Source: Rhizobium freirei PRF 81 (lineage in GTDB: Bacteria > Pseudomonadota > Alphaproteobacteria > Rhizobiales > Rhizobiaceae). From it: a stretch of DNA of 64,000 nucleotides. Location: NCBI RefSeq assembly GCF_000359745.1, contig NZ_AQHN01000055.1, forward strand, positions 417,931-481,930. Reading direction: 5' to 3'. Numbering within the stretch: the first letter of the stretch is position 1; each line of letters starts with the position of its first letter. Under the pieces are notes generated by a model, which was not told the DNA's origin, did no database searches, and saw only the letters and a program-made list of their open reading frames with translations. Made by a program: the position numbers and the translations under genes. Below, one piece after another: positions 25,734 through 33,724 of the stretch.

Positions 25734-26463
25734 GACAGATCCAGTTTCCGATCGGACGCAGGCGTCCGAAACCAACGCGGCAAGCCCGGAGCTCGAATGG
25801 CGCGACGGCGATATGCCCTATTCGCCGGCTTTTGGCGACCATTTTTATTGCCAGACCGATGGCCGGTTGGAATGCGGCCATGTCTTCCTCGCCGGCAACG
25901 GTTTGCCCGCACGCTGGGAACAACAACGGCATTTCCTCATCGGCGAGCTTGGCTTCGGCACCGGCCTGAATTTCTGCGAGACATGGCGCCGGTGGCGGCC
26001 GCAGGCGACGCCGGGCTCGGAACTGCACTTCATGTCCTTCGAGCTCTACCCGATGCGCGCCGAAGAGATCGATCGCGCCCTGTCACACTGGCCCGAGATC
26101 GACGGTGAACGCCAGGCTCTCGTCGCCGCCTGGCCAGCTGATCCGCAAGGCGTGGTATCTCTGAGGCTCGACGCCCACACGCGACTGACCGTCGTCTGCG
26201 GCCCAGCGCTGGAAGGCGTGCGCAAGGCGCAGCCGGGCTTCGACGCCTGGTATCTCGATGGTTTCGCCCCGTCGCGCAATGCCGACATGTGGTCGCTGGA
26301 GCTGATGCAGACACTTTGCGACAAGACGGTTGCGAACGGCACCTTCGCCACCTATGCGGCCGCCGGCTTCGTGCGCCGCAATCTGCAGGCGGCAGGATTT
26401 GCCGTCGAACGGCGGCAGGGCTTCGCCGGCAAACGGGAAATGCTCTGCGGCGTCAAGGCCTAG
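25732..26463 (+). CDS. mnmD: tRNA (5-methylaminomethyl-2-thiouridine)(34)-methyltransferase MnmD
   Basis: 243 residues, DUF752/MnmC N-terminal domain type. It makes mnm5(s2)U34 from nm5(s2)U34 in tRNA, using S-adenosylmethionine. Marks: LEWRDGDMPYSPAFGDHFYC, FLIGELGFGTGLNF (SAM site) and FDAWYLDGFAPSRNADMW, all typical. Its ATG shares bases with the opposite-strand oxidoreductase start (CATG, 25731-25734), and its TAG stop shares bases with the stop of the hybrid kinase (CTAG, 26460-26463). It therefore has no intergenic DNA on either side. Confidence 0.92.
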   Translation: MTDPVSDRTQASETNAASPELEWRDGDMPYSPAFGDHFYCQTDGRLECGHVFLAGNGLPARWEQQRHFLIGELGFGTGLNFCETWRRWRPQATPGSELHFMSFELYPMRAEEIDRALSHWPEIDGERQALVAAWPADPQGVVSLRLDAHTRLTVVCGPALEGVRKAQPGFDAWYLDGFAPSRNADMWSLELMQTLCDKTVANGTFATYAAAGFVRRNLQAAGFAVERRQGFAGKREMLCGVKA

Positions 26464-29400
26464 TTGTTGGAGCGATCGGCTTTCATAGCTCCAGCGTCAA
26501 GCCAGTGCTGGATCTTTCCTTCGAGAAGCTCGGGACTGATCGGCTTCGAGAGGCAATCGTCCATGCCCGCCTCCATGCACATTACGCGATCTACCTCCAG
26601 CGCCTGTGCCGTCACGCCGATGATCGGCACATGCCAGCCATGGCCGGCCTGTGCCTCGAACTGACGGATCATCCGCGTTGCCTGGTGACCGTTCATGACC
26701 GGCATGGAAACATCCATCAGGATCAACGACGGCCGCAACTGGCGCCACGCGTCCACCGCCGCCTGACCATTTTCCACGACAAGGAAGCGCAGCTTCGTGG
26801 CTTGCAGGATCTGCGTGAAGACGATCTGGTTCACCTCGTTGTCTTCGGCCACGAGAACGTCGATGGTGTTGCCGGGTCTTGCCGAAGTCATCTGCTCGGT
26901 GGTCTGGATCGCCGCGGCGGCTTCGACGTCTATCGGCAGGCGCCGGGCAGCGGGGCTAGGCTGCCTGCTCGCCCTTCGACGCCTCGACGTGCGGACGATG
27001 TCGATGATCGTATTGCGCAGCACATTGGCGCGCACCGGCTTCATCAAATGCAGCTGGCCGTTGACGGCGGTGAATTCCTTTTCGGAACCGGCTGTCCCCA
27101 TCGATGTCAGAAACATGACCGGCAGCGCATCGAAGCGGGGATCGGCACGAACTGCACGCGCGACCTCATGGCCGTTCGTGTCGCATATATTGCAGTCGAC
27201 AACCATGGCATCGACAGGCACGCCCATATCGAAAGCGGCATTCAAAATGGCAAGCGCCGTGCTGCCATCTTCGGCGGCGTAGCCGTCGAAGCCCCATTGT
27301 CCGAGCTGTTCGGTCAAGATTCGCCGGTGGATCTCGTGACCCTCGACGATCAGGATACCCGCGCCTTTGACATCGGCCGGCAGATCCGGAGGCCTGCCTC
27401 GCTCGGCGACCAGCGGCATGGGCAAATGAACCGTGAAAACAGACCCCTTGCCCCATTTGCTTTCGACCGACAACGAACCACCGAAAAGATCGACCAGGCC
27501 GGCCGTGATGGCGAGCCCGAGACCGGAGCCTTCGAGACGCCGCGCAAAGGACGAATCCGCGAGCGAGAATTTATCGAAGATGGTAGAGAGCTTCTCGTCT
27601 GGAATACCGATGCCTGTGTCTTCGACACGCAGCATCAAGAGCAAATCTTCGCCGGCTTCCGCCTGGCTATCCAGCTCGACAAGGACGTGACCGCGCTCGG
27701 TAAACTTGATCGCGTTGCCGACAAGATTGGTCACGATCTGCCGGAAGCGCCCGGCATCGCCAAGTATTGCCGCCGGCACACCGGGCGCGGCACGCACGAT
27801 CAGCTCAATATTCTTTTCCGATGCGGCAGCAGCCAGCAGCGCCGCGATATCCTCGAGCGCCTCTATCGGGTCGAATGCCATCTTGCGCAGATGCATCTCA
27901 CCGGTATCGATCCGCGAGAAATCGAGAATATCGTTGATGATGGTCAAAAGCGCATTGCTGGATTTGACGATGATATCGACGAAGGTCTTTTGCCGCGCGT
28001 CGAGACCGGTCTTGGCAAGCAATTCCGCCATGCCAAGAACTCCGTTCATCGGCGTGCGGATTTCATGGCTCATATGGGTAAGAAATTCGGATTTGGCCCG
28101 ATCCGCCGCGCTGCTGCGAGCCAGCAGAAGCTGCAGATCGGCCTCGCGCTCCTTCATTTCGGTGACATCGGTCAGCACCACGGTCCAGCGGCGATGCCCG
28201 CCGATCGCCGCGTCGAGTTGTATCCAGCGATCACCGACGACCTGGAACACATAGTAGATCGGCTTACCTGCCTTGACGCTTTCGCCCCAGGACTGCCGTA
28301 CCGACTCCGGATCGTCACCAAAATCGCCGCGTGCCGCGCAATAATTGAAAGCGGCGGACCATTTCTTGCCGGCCTCCACGAGCTCCGCAGGCAGATTCAG
28401 CATATGCCGCAGCGTGTCGTTTGCCAGGATAATCGTGCCGTCCTGAACGATCACCATACCCTGCGACATCGCCTGCATCGCATCGGAAACGAGCTCGCCG
28501 AGGCGTTCCAGCGCCAGCCGAGTCTCGGTAATTTCCTGCGACTGTTGCTTCACCGAGGAGATGTCGGTGTAGGTCATCAACGTACGACCATTGGAAATTC
28601 GGCGCGCATCGATAATGACGGATTTGCCGTCGGCAAAATCCACTTCCGTCTGCAGGTGCGACCCAGCCTTACGCATGGCTGCCAAACGCGCCTGATAGAT
28701 ATCTTCGACGCTCTGATTTTCGGGGCCAAAACGCTCCAGCGCGAAGTGCCTGGCGATGAGATCGCGATAGGGCTGCCCCTCGAAACGCACGTCCTTGGAG
28801 AACTCCCAGATTTCGTACCAAGCGTCGTTGACGTATTCGACCATGTAGTCGCTGTCATGGATCAGAACCCCGATCGGCATCGAACGGAGAATATTGTCGA
28901 GATCGTGGTGCAACGCCTCTGCACGCGCCTGCGCGTCGATGATTTGCATTTCTCGCTGTTTCAGCGCCGAGATGTCGGTGACGGAGCCGATCGTGTAATG
29001 GCTTCCGTCGGCCGTTGTCCCCCGGTTGAGGCGGATCTTCACCGGCCGCCTCACCTGCTGCCGGTCGACCATCTCGCTTTCGAATTCCTGCCCGCGCCCT
29101 TCCCTTAAGGCAGCCTCGTTTGCGGCAAAGAAATCATCGGCCCCGACGTCGAACATCTCATGCTCGGTCTTGCCGAGCATTTCGGCACGATCGAGCCCGG
29201 TGATATCGGCATGGGCGGGATTGGAATAGATCAGCCGATGATCCGCGCCGCGCACGAAGGTCGCAACCGGCAGATCCTCTAGAACGGTACGGAAGAAGCT
29301 AGCCTGATCGACATTGGTCCGAGCTTGGCCGGGACCTGGGCCGGGACCGGGGACGGAACCGGAGGCGGCCGGCGCATCGAGAAACATGCCGAAGATATAG

Positions 29401-29720
29401 ACGCGATCTTCAGAGGGAGAAAAGCTCTCGATCTGTATGCGTGCCCGCTGGCGGCCGGTAGGGTCGAAGCATAGTGCCGTCTCCTCCGAAGAGAAGACAA
29501 GGGCGCGGCGCTCTTTGTCTTCCCTCTCGGCGCTCTCGCCCTCATCGAGGAGATCGTGACTGCGGTTGCCGATGAAATCGGAGATATCATGCCCGAAAAA
29601 GCGCGCATAAGCTTCGTTGACGGCGACGTAGCGCAGCTCGCTGTTCTTGATGTAGGCCGACCTGTCCAGATTGGCGATCCGGCGGCATGCTATGTCAAGC
29701 AGTTCACCGTCTAAGGTCAA
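26460..29720 (-). CDS. Hybrid sensor histidine kinase with four PAS domains and two receiver domains
   Basis: 1086 residues, no membrane segment seen, so cytosolic. PAS1 is about residues 1-115, then a Gly-Pro repeat linker (VPGPGPGPGQ), PAS2 about 140-255, PAS3 about 275-400 and PAS4 about 405-530. The HisKA domain carries phospho-acceptor His552 in MSHEIRTPMNG. HATPase shows NLVGNAIKFTERG, DTGIGIP and GSGLGLAI. Receiver 1 has Asp842 (VVDCN), but its acidic pocket reads VEGH rather than the usual E-D or D-D pair. Receiver 2 has VAEDNEVNQ and Asp1003 (LILMDVSMPVMNG). No cognate regulator is adjacent. It is transcribed divergently from the secreted protein at 30057. Confidence 0.93.
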   Translation of the reverse strand: MTLDGELLDIACRRIANLDRSAYIKNSELRYVAVNEAYARFFGHDISDFIGNRSHDLLDEGESAEREDKERRALVFSSEETALCFDPTGRQRARIQIESFSPSEDRVYIFGMFLDAPAASGSVPGPGPGPGQARTNVDQASFFRTVLEDLPVATFVRGADHRLIYSNPAHADITGLDRAEMLGKTEHEMFDVGADDFFAANEAALREGRGQEFESEMVDRQQVRRPVKIRLNRGTTADGSHYTIGSVTDISALKQREMQIIDAQARAEALHHDLDNILRSMPIGVLIHDSDYMVEYVNDAWYEIWEFSKDVRFEGQPYRDLIARHFALERFGPENQSVEDIYQARLAAMRKAGSHLQTEVDFADGKSVIIDARRISNGRTLMTYTDISSVKQQSQEITETRLALERLGELVSDAMQAMSQGMVIVQDGTIILANDTLRHMLNLPAELVEAGKKWSAAFNYCAARGDFGDDPESVRQSWGESVKAGKPIYYVFQVVGDRWIQLDAAIGGHRRWTVVLTDVTEMKEREADLQLLLARSSAADRAKSEFLTHMSHEIRTPMNGVLGMAELLAKTGLDARQKTFVDIIVKSSNALLTIINDILDFSRIDTGEMHLRKMAFDPIEALEDIAALLAAAASEKNIELIVRAAPGVPAAILGDAGRFRQIVTNLVGNAIKFTERGHVLVELDSQAEAGEDLLLMLRVEDTGIGIPDEKLSTIFDKFSLADSSFARRLEGSGLGLAITAGLVDLFGGSLSVESKWGKGSVFTVHLPMPLVAERGRPPDLPADVKGAGILIVEGHEIHRRILTEQLGQWGFDGYAAEDGSTALAILNAAFDMGVPVDAMVVDCNICDTNGHEVARAVRADPRFDALPVMFLTSMGTAGSEKEFTAVNGQLHLMKPVRANVLRNTIIDIVRTSRRRRASRQPSPAARRLPIDVEAAAAIQTTEQMTSARPGNTIDVLVAEDNEVNQIVFTQILQATKLRFLVVENGQAAVDAWRQLRPSLILMDVSMPVMNGHQATRMIRQFEAQAGHGWHVPIIGVTAQALEVDRVMCMEAGMDDCLSKPISPELLEGKIQHWLDAGAMKADRSNN

Positions 29721-30056
29721 GCGGAGCCTCTCTTCTCACCACGTATGATAGTCCATAAAGCGATGCTCTATCACAGATCGTTTTAACAAGGCGTTAACCA
29801 TGTTCGTCCCGCGGGCGAGGCGGCGCTTGACCCACGCATCAGGGAAGCACGCGCCTCCCGATGCCTGCGCCGCCGGACGCTAGGAAGGAGTTAACACGAG
29901 CGCCGGCTCCCGGAGTGAAATCGGAACTCTCCGCGCTTCCACAATGAACAAAATTTAATGCCGCGCTCCATTTTTTAGCCGCGACTTCGCCCCGTTCTCC
30001 GCGCACCGTCAAGCTCGGCTTCGGCTGGGAGGCCTTTGTTTCGGAAAGGGATTTCG
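29721..30056. other. Intergenic region, no gene seen
   Basis: 336 bp between the divergent hybrid kinase and the small secreted protein. AT-rich stretches near 29780-29800 and 29945-29975 could hold promoters for both. I see no conserved repeat, tRNA or small gene. Confidence 0.6.
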
Positions 30057-30380
30057 ATGTCTGTGCTTCGCACTCTAACGACGGCTGGCTTGATTGCGCT
30101 GACGCTCGGCAGCGCCGCCGCCGTGACCACCACCAATGCCGGCGCCTCCGAGCGCGGCGCCTTCTTCGGCGGCCTGGCCGCCGGTGTTATCGGCGGAGCT
30201 CTGGCCGCCGAAGCGGTACGACCGGCCTATCCTGCTTATTATCCGGCCTACCGCGCCTACCCCGCTTATTATGACGGCCCGGCCTATGAACGCGTCTATG
30301 TGCGCCCCTATCCCAGCTGCTACTGGGCCTGGCGCCACGATGGCTGGGGCCGCCCGTATCGGGTCGAGGTCTGCCGCTGA
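30057..30380 (+). CDS. Small secreted Tyr/Pro-rich protein
   Basis: 107 residues from ATG 30057, which follows GGAAAGGGATTTCG. A signal peptide (LTTAGLIALTLGSAAAV) and a Gly/Ala helix (FFGGLAAGVIGGALAAEA) precede a repeat of Pro-Ala-Tyr units (YPAYYPAYRAYPAYYDGPAY) and a C-terminal part with two cysteines (PSCYWAWRHDGWGRPYRVEVC). It looks like rhizobial outer-surface or periplasmic proteins of unknown function. An intrinsic terminator follows at 30421. Confidence 0.75.
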   Translation: MSVLRTLTTAGLIALTLGSAAAVTTTNAGASERGAFFGGLAAGVIGGALAAEAVRPAYPAYYPAYRAYPAYYDGPAYERVYVRPYPSCYWAWRHDGWGRPYRVEVCR

Positions 30381-30420
30381 GGCTTGAACGCGGCAGGGTC
30401 CGCTACCCCCAGTATCAATG

Positions 30421-30446
30421 ATGCCGCCGGATTTCGGCGGCATTTT
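30421..30446 (+). terminator. Intrinsic terminator of the small secreted protein gene
   Basis: Perfect 9 bp stem ATGCCGCCG / CGGCGGCAT with loop GATTT, ending in TTTT, 40 bp after the stop at 30380. Confidence 0.85.
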
Positions 30447-30747
30447 CGTTGGCCTGTTGAAGAGCTTTTGCCCGCCCTCTTGACTTTAGCTGCAAAAAAG
30501 ACCAAATGCGCCTCAGCTTTCACCTTCCGGCCGCCGCGTGAGCGTGCCCTGCGGGACTAGACGTACGCAAGAGAAGGACAAAAGCGCTTTAGATAATGAG
30601 ACCGTACCCAAGACGGTCAGATGCGCTGGAAAGCTATTTTCCAACTTACAAGTTCCCACTTCACGCGGGGTTCTTGACGCCAGAGACAGACCGGACCGCA
30701 TGGTGCGACCCGGCCTTTTTGCTTTGGCGCCCCCGAAAGGTATTGAA
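30447..30747 (+). promoter_or_regulatory. Promoter and structured 5' leader of the DEAD-box helicase gene
   Basis: A CTTGAC hexamer at 30479-30484 may be a -35 element. Downstream are consecutive stem-loops: outer AGCGC (30583-30587) with GCGCT (30623-30627) enclosing GACCGT / ACGGTC (30600-30605, 30613-30618); GGAAA / TTTCC (30628-30642); AACTT / AAGTT (about 30643-30654); and a terminator-like hairpin, CCGG-CGCA / TGCG-CCGG (30691-30713) followed by TTTTT (30716-30720). The latter lies only 27 bp before the TTG start. The layout suggests an attenuator or cold-responsive leader. It also has an open frame from 30538, but the hairpins and the helicase domain start argue against translation from there. 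Confidence 0.6.
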
Positions 30748-32400
30748 TTGACCGATTTTCACTCGCTTGGTCTCTCCAAGCAGATTGTCGATACGCTGTC
30801 GCAGAACAACTTCGCCACTCCGACGCCGATCCAGGCACAGGCGATCCCGCTCGTTCTCCAGGGCCGCGATCTCGTTGGCCTCGCCCAGACAGGCACCGGC
30901 AAGACGGCCGCCTTCGGCCTGCCGATCATAGAAATGCTGTTGAAGGACCCCAAGCGTCCGGACAACCGCACCGTCCGCACGCTGATCCTCGCTCCGACCC
31001 GCGAGCTGGTGAACCAGATCGCCGACAACCTCAAGCTCTTCGTGCGCAAGACGCACTTGCGGATCAACCTCGTGGTCGGTGGCGCTTCGATCAACAAGCA
31101 GCAGCTTCAGCTTGAGCGCGGCACCGATATCCTCGTCGCCACCCCGGGCCGCCTGCTCGATCTCATCAGCCGCCGCGCTCTGTCGCTCGGCCACGTCACC
31201 CATCTCGTCCTCGACGAGGCCGACCAGATGCTCGACCTCGGCTTCATCCACGACCTGCGCAAGATCGCCAAGCTCGTCCCGGCCAAGCGCCAGACCCTGC
31301 TGTTTTCGGCCACCATGCCGAAGGCGATTGCCGATCTCGCTTCCGACTACCTGACCGATCCGGTCAAGGTCGAAGTGTCGCCTCCAGGCAAGGCGGCCGA
31401 CAAGGTGGAGCAGTATGTCCACTTCGTCGCCGGCCAGAACCACAAGACCGAAATCCTCAAGGAAACGATCTCCGCCAATCCGGATGGCCGTGCCATCGTC
31501 TTCCTGCGTACCAAGCACGGTGCCGAGAAGCTGATGAAGCATCTCGACCATGTCGGCTTCGCCGCCGCCTCCATCCACGGCAACAAGAGCCAGGGACAGC
31601 GCGAACGGGCGCTCAAGGGTTTCCGTGATGGTGACGTCCGCGTTCTCGTCGCCACCGACGTCGCCGCCCGCGGCATCGACATTCCCGGCGTTTCGCATGT
31701 CTACAACTTCGACCTGCCGGAAGTGCCCGACGCCTATGTCCACCGCATCGGCCGTACCGCGCGCGCCGGCCGCGACGGCATCGCCATCGCCTTCTGCGCT
31801 CCGGACGAAATCCGCCTGCTGCGCGACATCGAGCGCCTGATGGGCATCGAGATCGCCGTTGCCAGCGGCGAAGCTCCGGCCGACCGTGGCCGTCCGGCCC
31901 GCGGCAACAATCGCGGCGGCGCCCGTGGTGGCCAAGGCCAGGGCCAGGGTCGCGGCGCCGGTCAGGGTCGCTCTGAAGGCCGTCCGGCTCGCCCGGCCCG
32001 TCGTCCCTTCTTCGACAAGGAAAACGGCGAAGCGCGCGGCCAGACCGGCGAGCGTCAGGAACGCCGCCCGCGAGAAGATCGTCCGCAGCGTGAAAACAAC
32101 CGCAACGCCGATTTCCGCGGCCAGCGCCGCAACGAGCAGACGCCGCGCCCGGAAGTGGACAACGATCTCGTATCGACGTCCGATTTCCGTCCGGCCCGCA
32201 AGCCGCACCACGGCAACTCCGCGAACGGCACCGGCGCAGGGCATGAAGGCGGCGCCCATCGCGGGCAGCGCCACTCCCATGGCCGCCCGGCAGGTCGTCA
32301 CAATGAAGACCGCAACCAGGGCGAACAGCGCAACGGCGGCAATGGCCGCATGAAGCGCCGCGGCCCCGGCAACGGCGGCCAGCGCCGCGAACGCGCCTGA
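30748..32400 (+). CDS. DEAD-box ATP-dependent RNA helicase (RhlE-like)
   Basis: 550 residues from TTG 30748, preceded by AAAGG; the protein then begins TDFHSLGLSKQIVDTLSQ, the normal Q-motif region. Helicase motifs: Walker A AQTGTGKTAA, PTRELVNQ, TPGRLLDL, DEAD (VLDEADQM), SAT (FSATMP), and in domain 2 ATDVAARGIDIPG and HRIGRTARAG. The C-terminal about 170 residues are a low-complexity Arg/Gly/Asn-rich tail (GNNRGGARGGQGQGQGRGAG) that binds RNA nonspecifically. Such proteins act in RNA decay, ribosome assembly and cold growth. A reading frame extends upstream to 30538 but overlaps the structured leader. Confidence 0.9.
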   Translation: MTDFHSLGLSKQIVDTLSQNNFATPTPIQAQAIPLVLQGRDLVGLAQTGTGKTAAFGLPIIEMLLKDPKRPDNRTVRTLILAPTRELVNQIADNLKLFVRKTHLRINLVVGGASINKQQLQLERGTDILVATPGRLLDLISRRALSLGHVTHLVLDEADQMLDLGFIHDLRKIAKLVPAKRQTLLFSATMPKAIADLASDYLTDPVKVEVSPPGKAADKVEQYVHFVAGQNHKTEILKETISANPDGRAIVFLRTKHGAEKLMKHLDHVGFAAASIHGNKSQGQRERALKGFRDGDVRVLVATDVAARGIDIPGVSHVYNFDLPEVPDAYVHRIGRTARAGRDGIAIAFCAPDEIRLLRDIERLMGIEIAVASGEAPADRGRPARGNNRGGARGGQGQGQGRGAGQGRSEGRPARPARRPFFDKENGEARGQTGERQERRPREDRPQRENNRNADFRGQRRNEQTPRPEVDNDLVSTSDFRPARKPHHGNSANGTGAGHEGGAHRGQRHSHGRPAGRHNEDRNQGEQRNGGNGRMKRRGPGNGGQRRERA

Positions 32401-32412
32401 TGCATGATCAAA

Positions 32413-32436
32413 AAAGGGGGCCGATTGGCCCCCTTT
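32413..32436. terminator. Bidirectional intrinsic terminator
   Basis: Perfect 10 bp stem AAAGGGGGCC / GGCCCCCTTT with loop GATT, between the convergent helicase and EamA genes. The A and T runs at both ends allow function in both directions. Confidence 0.88.
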
Positions 32437-32456
32437 CCTTATTCTGTCATTCCATT

Positions 32457-33350
32457 CTATTCCGGCACCACATCCGCCGTGCGCCGGTTCGTCAGATAAA
32501 CGCCCAGCACCACGATGGCCGTGCCGATGATGATCGGCAGCGTCAGTGGTTCGCCAAAGGCGATCGCCGCTTCGATGGCGACGGCGGGCGGCATCAGGTA
32601 GATCAGCGATGCCGCTCGTGAGACCTGCCCCCGGCGGATGAGATAGAGCAAAAGGCCGACAGCCCCCATCGACAGTCCGAACACTGACCAGAGAAGCGAC
32701 AAGATCGCCGTCTGCGTGCCGTCGAAGCGCAACCCTTCGAAGACGAAGGCCAGCGGCACGGTGACGATCAATGCGCCGACATATTGCAATGTCGCGATGG
32801 TGCGCAGATCGCCGGTCTGAAGATAACGCTTCTGGTAGAGGGTTCCATAAGTCACCGATACCATCGCCAGAAGGTTGACGACGAGCGGGATCGCGGACTG
32901 CCAGAGATCGGCCGTGCCCGACGCCAGCAGCTTCGGCGATATCGCAATGGCGATGCCGAGAAAGCCGAGCAGTAGCCCAAGTCGCTGGATCGGCTGGATG
33001 CGCTCGCCGACGATGAACGGCGCCGCCATGGCCGTCATCAGGGGCTGCAAGGCCGCGATGATCCCGGAAATGCCGGCCGGCACACCCTCGGCGATCGCCC
33101 ACCAGAGACCCGCCAGGTAAATGCCATGCAGGAAGATGCCGGAATAGACGGCGCGATAGACGCTCGACCAATCGCGCGGCCAACGGGCGCCGGTTGCCGA
33201 ACAGACCAGCACGAACGCAAGCGCCGAGAGGCTGTAGCGGATCATCAGAAAGGTGAACGGCCCCGAATGCAGCGAAGCATACTTGGCGACGATCCAGCCG
33301 GTGGACCAGAGAAGGACGAAGATCGCCGGGGCAAGTCTATCAAGGGACAT
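32457..33350 (-). CDS. EamA/DMT-family permease
   Basis: 297 residues with about ten membrane helices in two homologous halves, the drug/metabolite transporter layout (WSTGWIVAKYASLHSGP and FLMIRYSLSALAFVLVCS in half one; SVTYGTLYQKRYLQTG and IYLMPPAVAIEAAIAFGEP in half two). The substrate is unknown; relatives export amino acids or other metabolites. It stands alone and is convergent with the helicase gene. Confidence 0.9.
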   Translation of the reverse strand: MSLDRLAPAIFVLLWSTGWIVAKYASLHSGPFTFLMIRYSLSALAFVLVCSATGARWPRDWSSVYRAVYSGIFLHGIYLAGLWWAIAEGVPAGISGIIAALQPLMTAMAAPFIVGERIQPIQRLGLLLGFLGIAIAISPKLLASGTADLWQSAIPLVVNLLAMVSVTYGTLYQKRYLQTGDLRTIATLQYVGALIVTVPLAFVFEGLRFDGTQTAILSLLWSVFGLSMGAVGLLLYLIRRGQVSRAASLIYLMPPAVAIEAAIAFGEPLTLPIIIGTAIVVLGVYLTNRRTADVVPE

Positions 33351-33724
33351 GAAAATCGGACCGATATGTCTTTGGCGCGTCGGAGGTCAAATCGAAGGCG
33401 AACGCAGAATGCTGCACGGAGGGGTCGCAGGCTGATAGCCGATGCCGCTGGCGCGGTCAAAATCCATCTGCTGAAAACAGCGATCAACTTTTCTTAACCG
33501 TCGGCGGACCGCAATTCGCAGCTGAAGAAACCAATGTTGCCACCTAGGCGTTCGGTCCGCAAAGCGGGCAAATGCTCAAATTTTGATCCGCGTAATGCCG
33601 CAGGATCCGGCCAGCAGCAGCTGCTCTATTCTTAAATGCCTGTAAATCCGGCATTTTTCGACCTTTCGAAATTCGTACCGGCAACTGCGCATACTTCTTG
33701 CATTGTAAAAATCATTGTATTCAA
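33351..33724. other. Intergenic region, no gene seen
   Basis: 374 bp between the divergent EamA and ATP-grasp genes. It has an inverted repeat GCGGACCG / CGGTCCGC (about 33505-33560, 40 bp apart), and an AT-rich stretch before 33725 that probably holds the promoter of the ATP-grasp operon. Nothing else is recognised. Confidence 0.55.

Noticed and set aside
26289..29108. Plus-strand open frame of 939 codons across the hybrid kinase
   Set aside because: Antisense shadow of the kinase; composition rich in His, Arg and Asp without any domain.
30538..30747. N-terminal extension of the helicase frame
   Set aside because: It runs through several hairpins and a terminator-like structure; the normal Q-motif N-terminus starts at TTG 30748.
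30661..33183. Minus-strand open frame of 840 codons across the DEAD-box helicase
   Set aside because: Antisense to the helicase and crossing two terminators; Ala/Arg-rich shadow.
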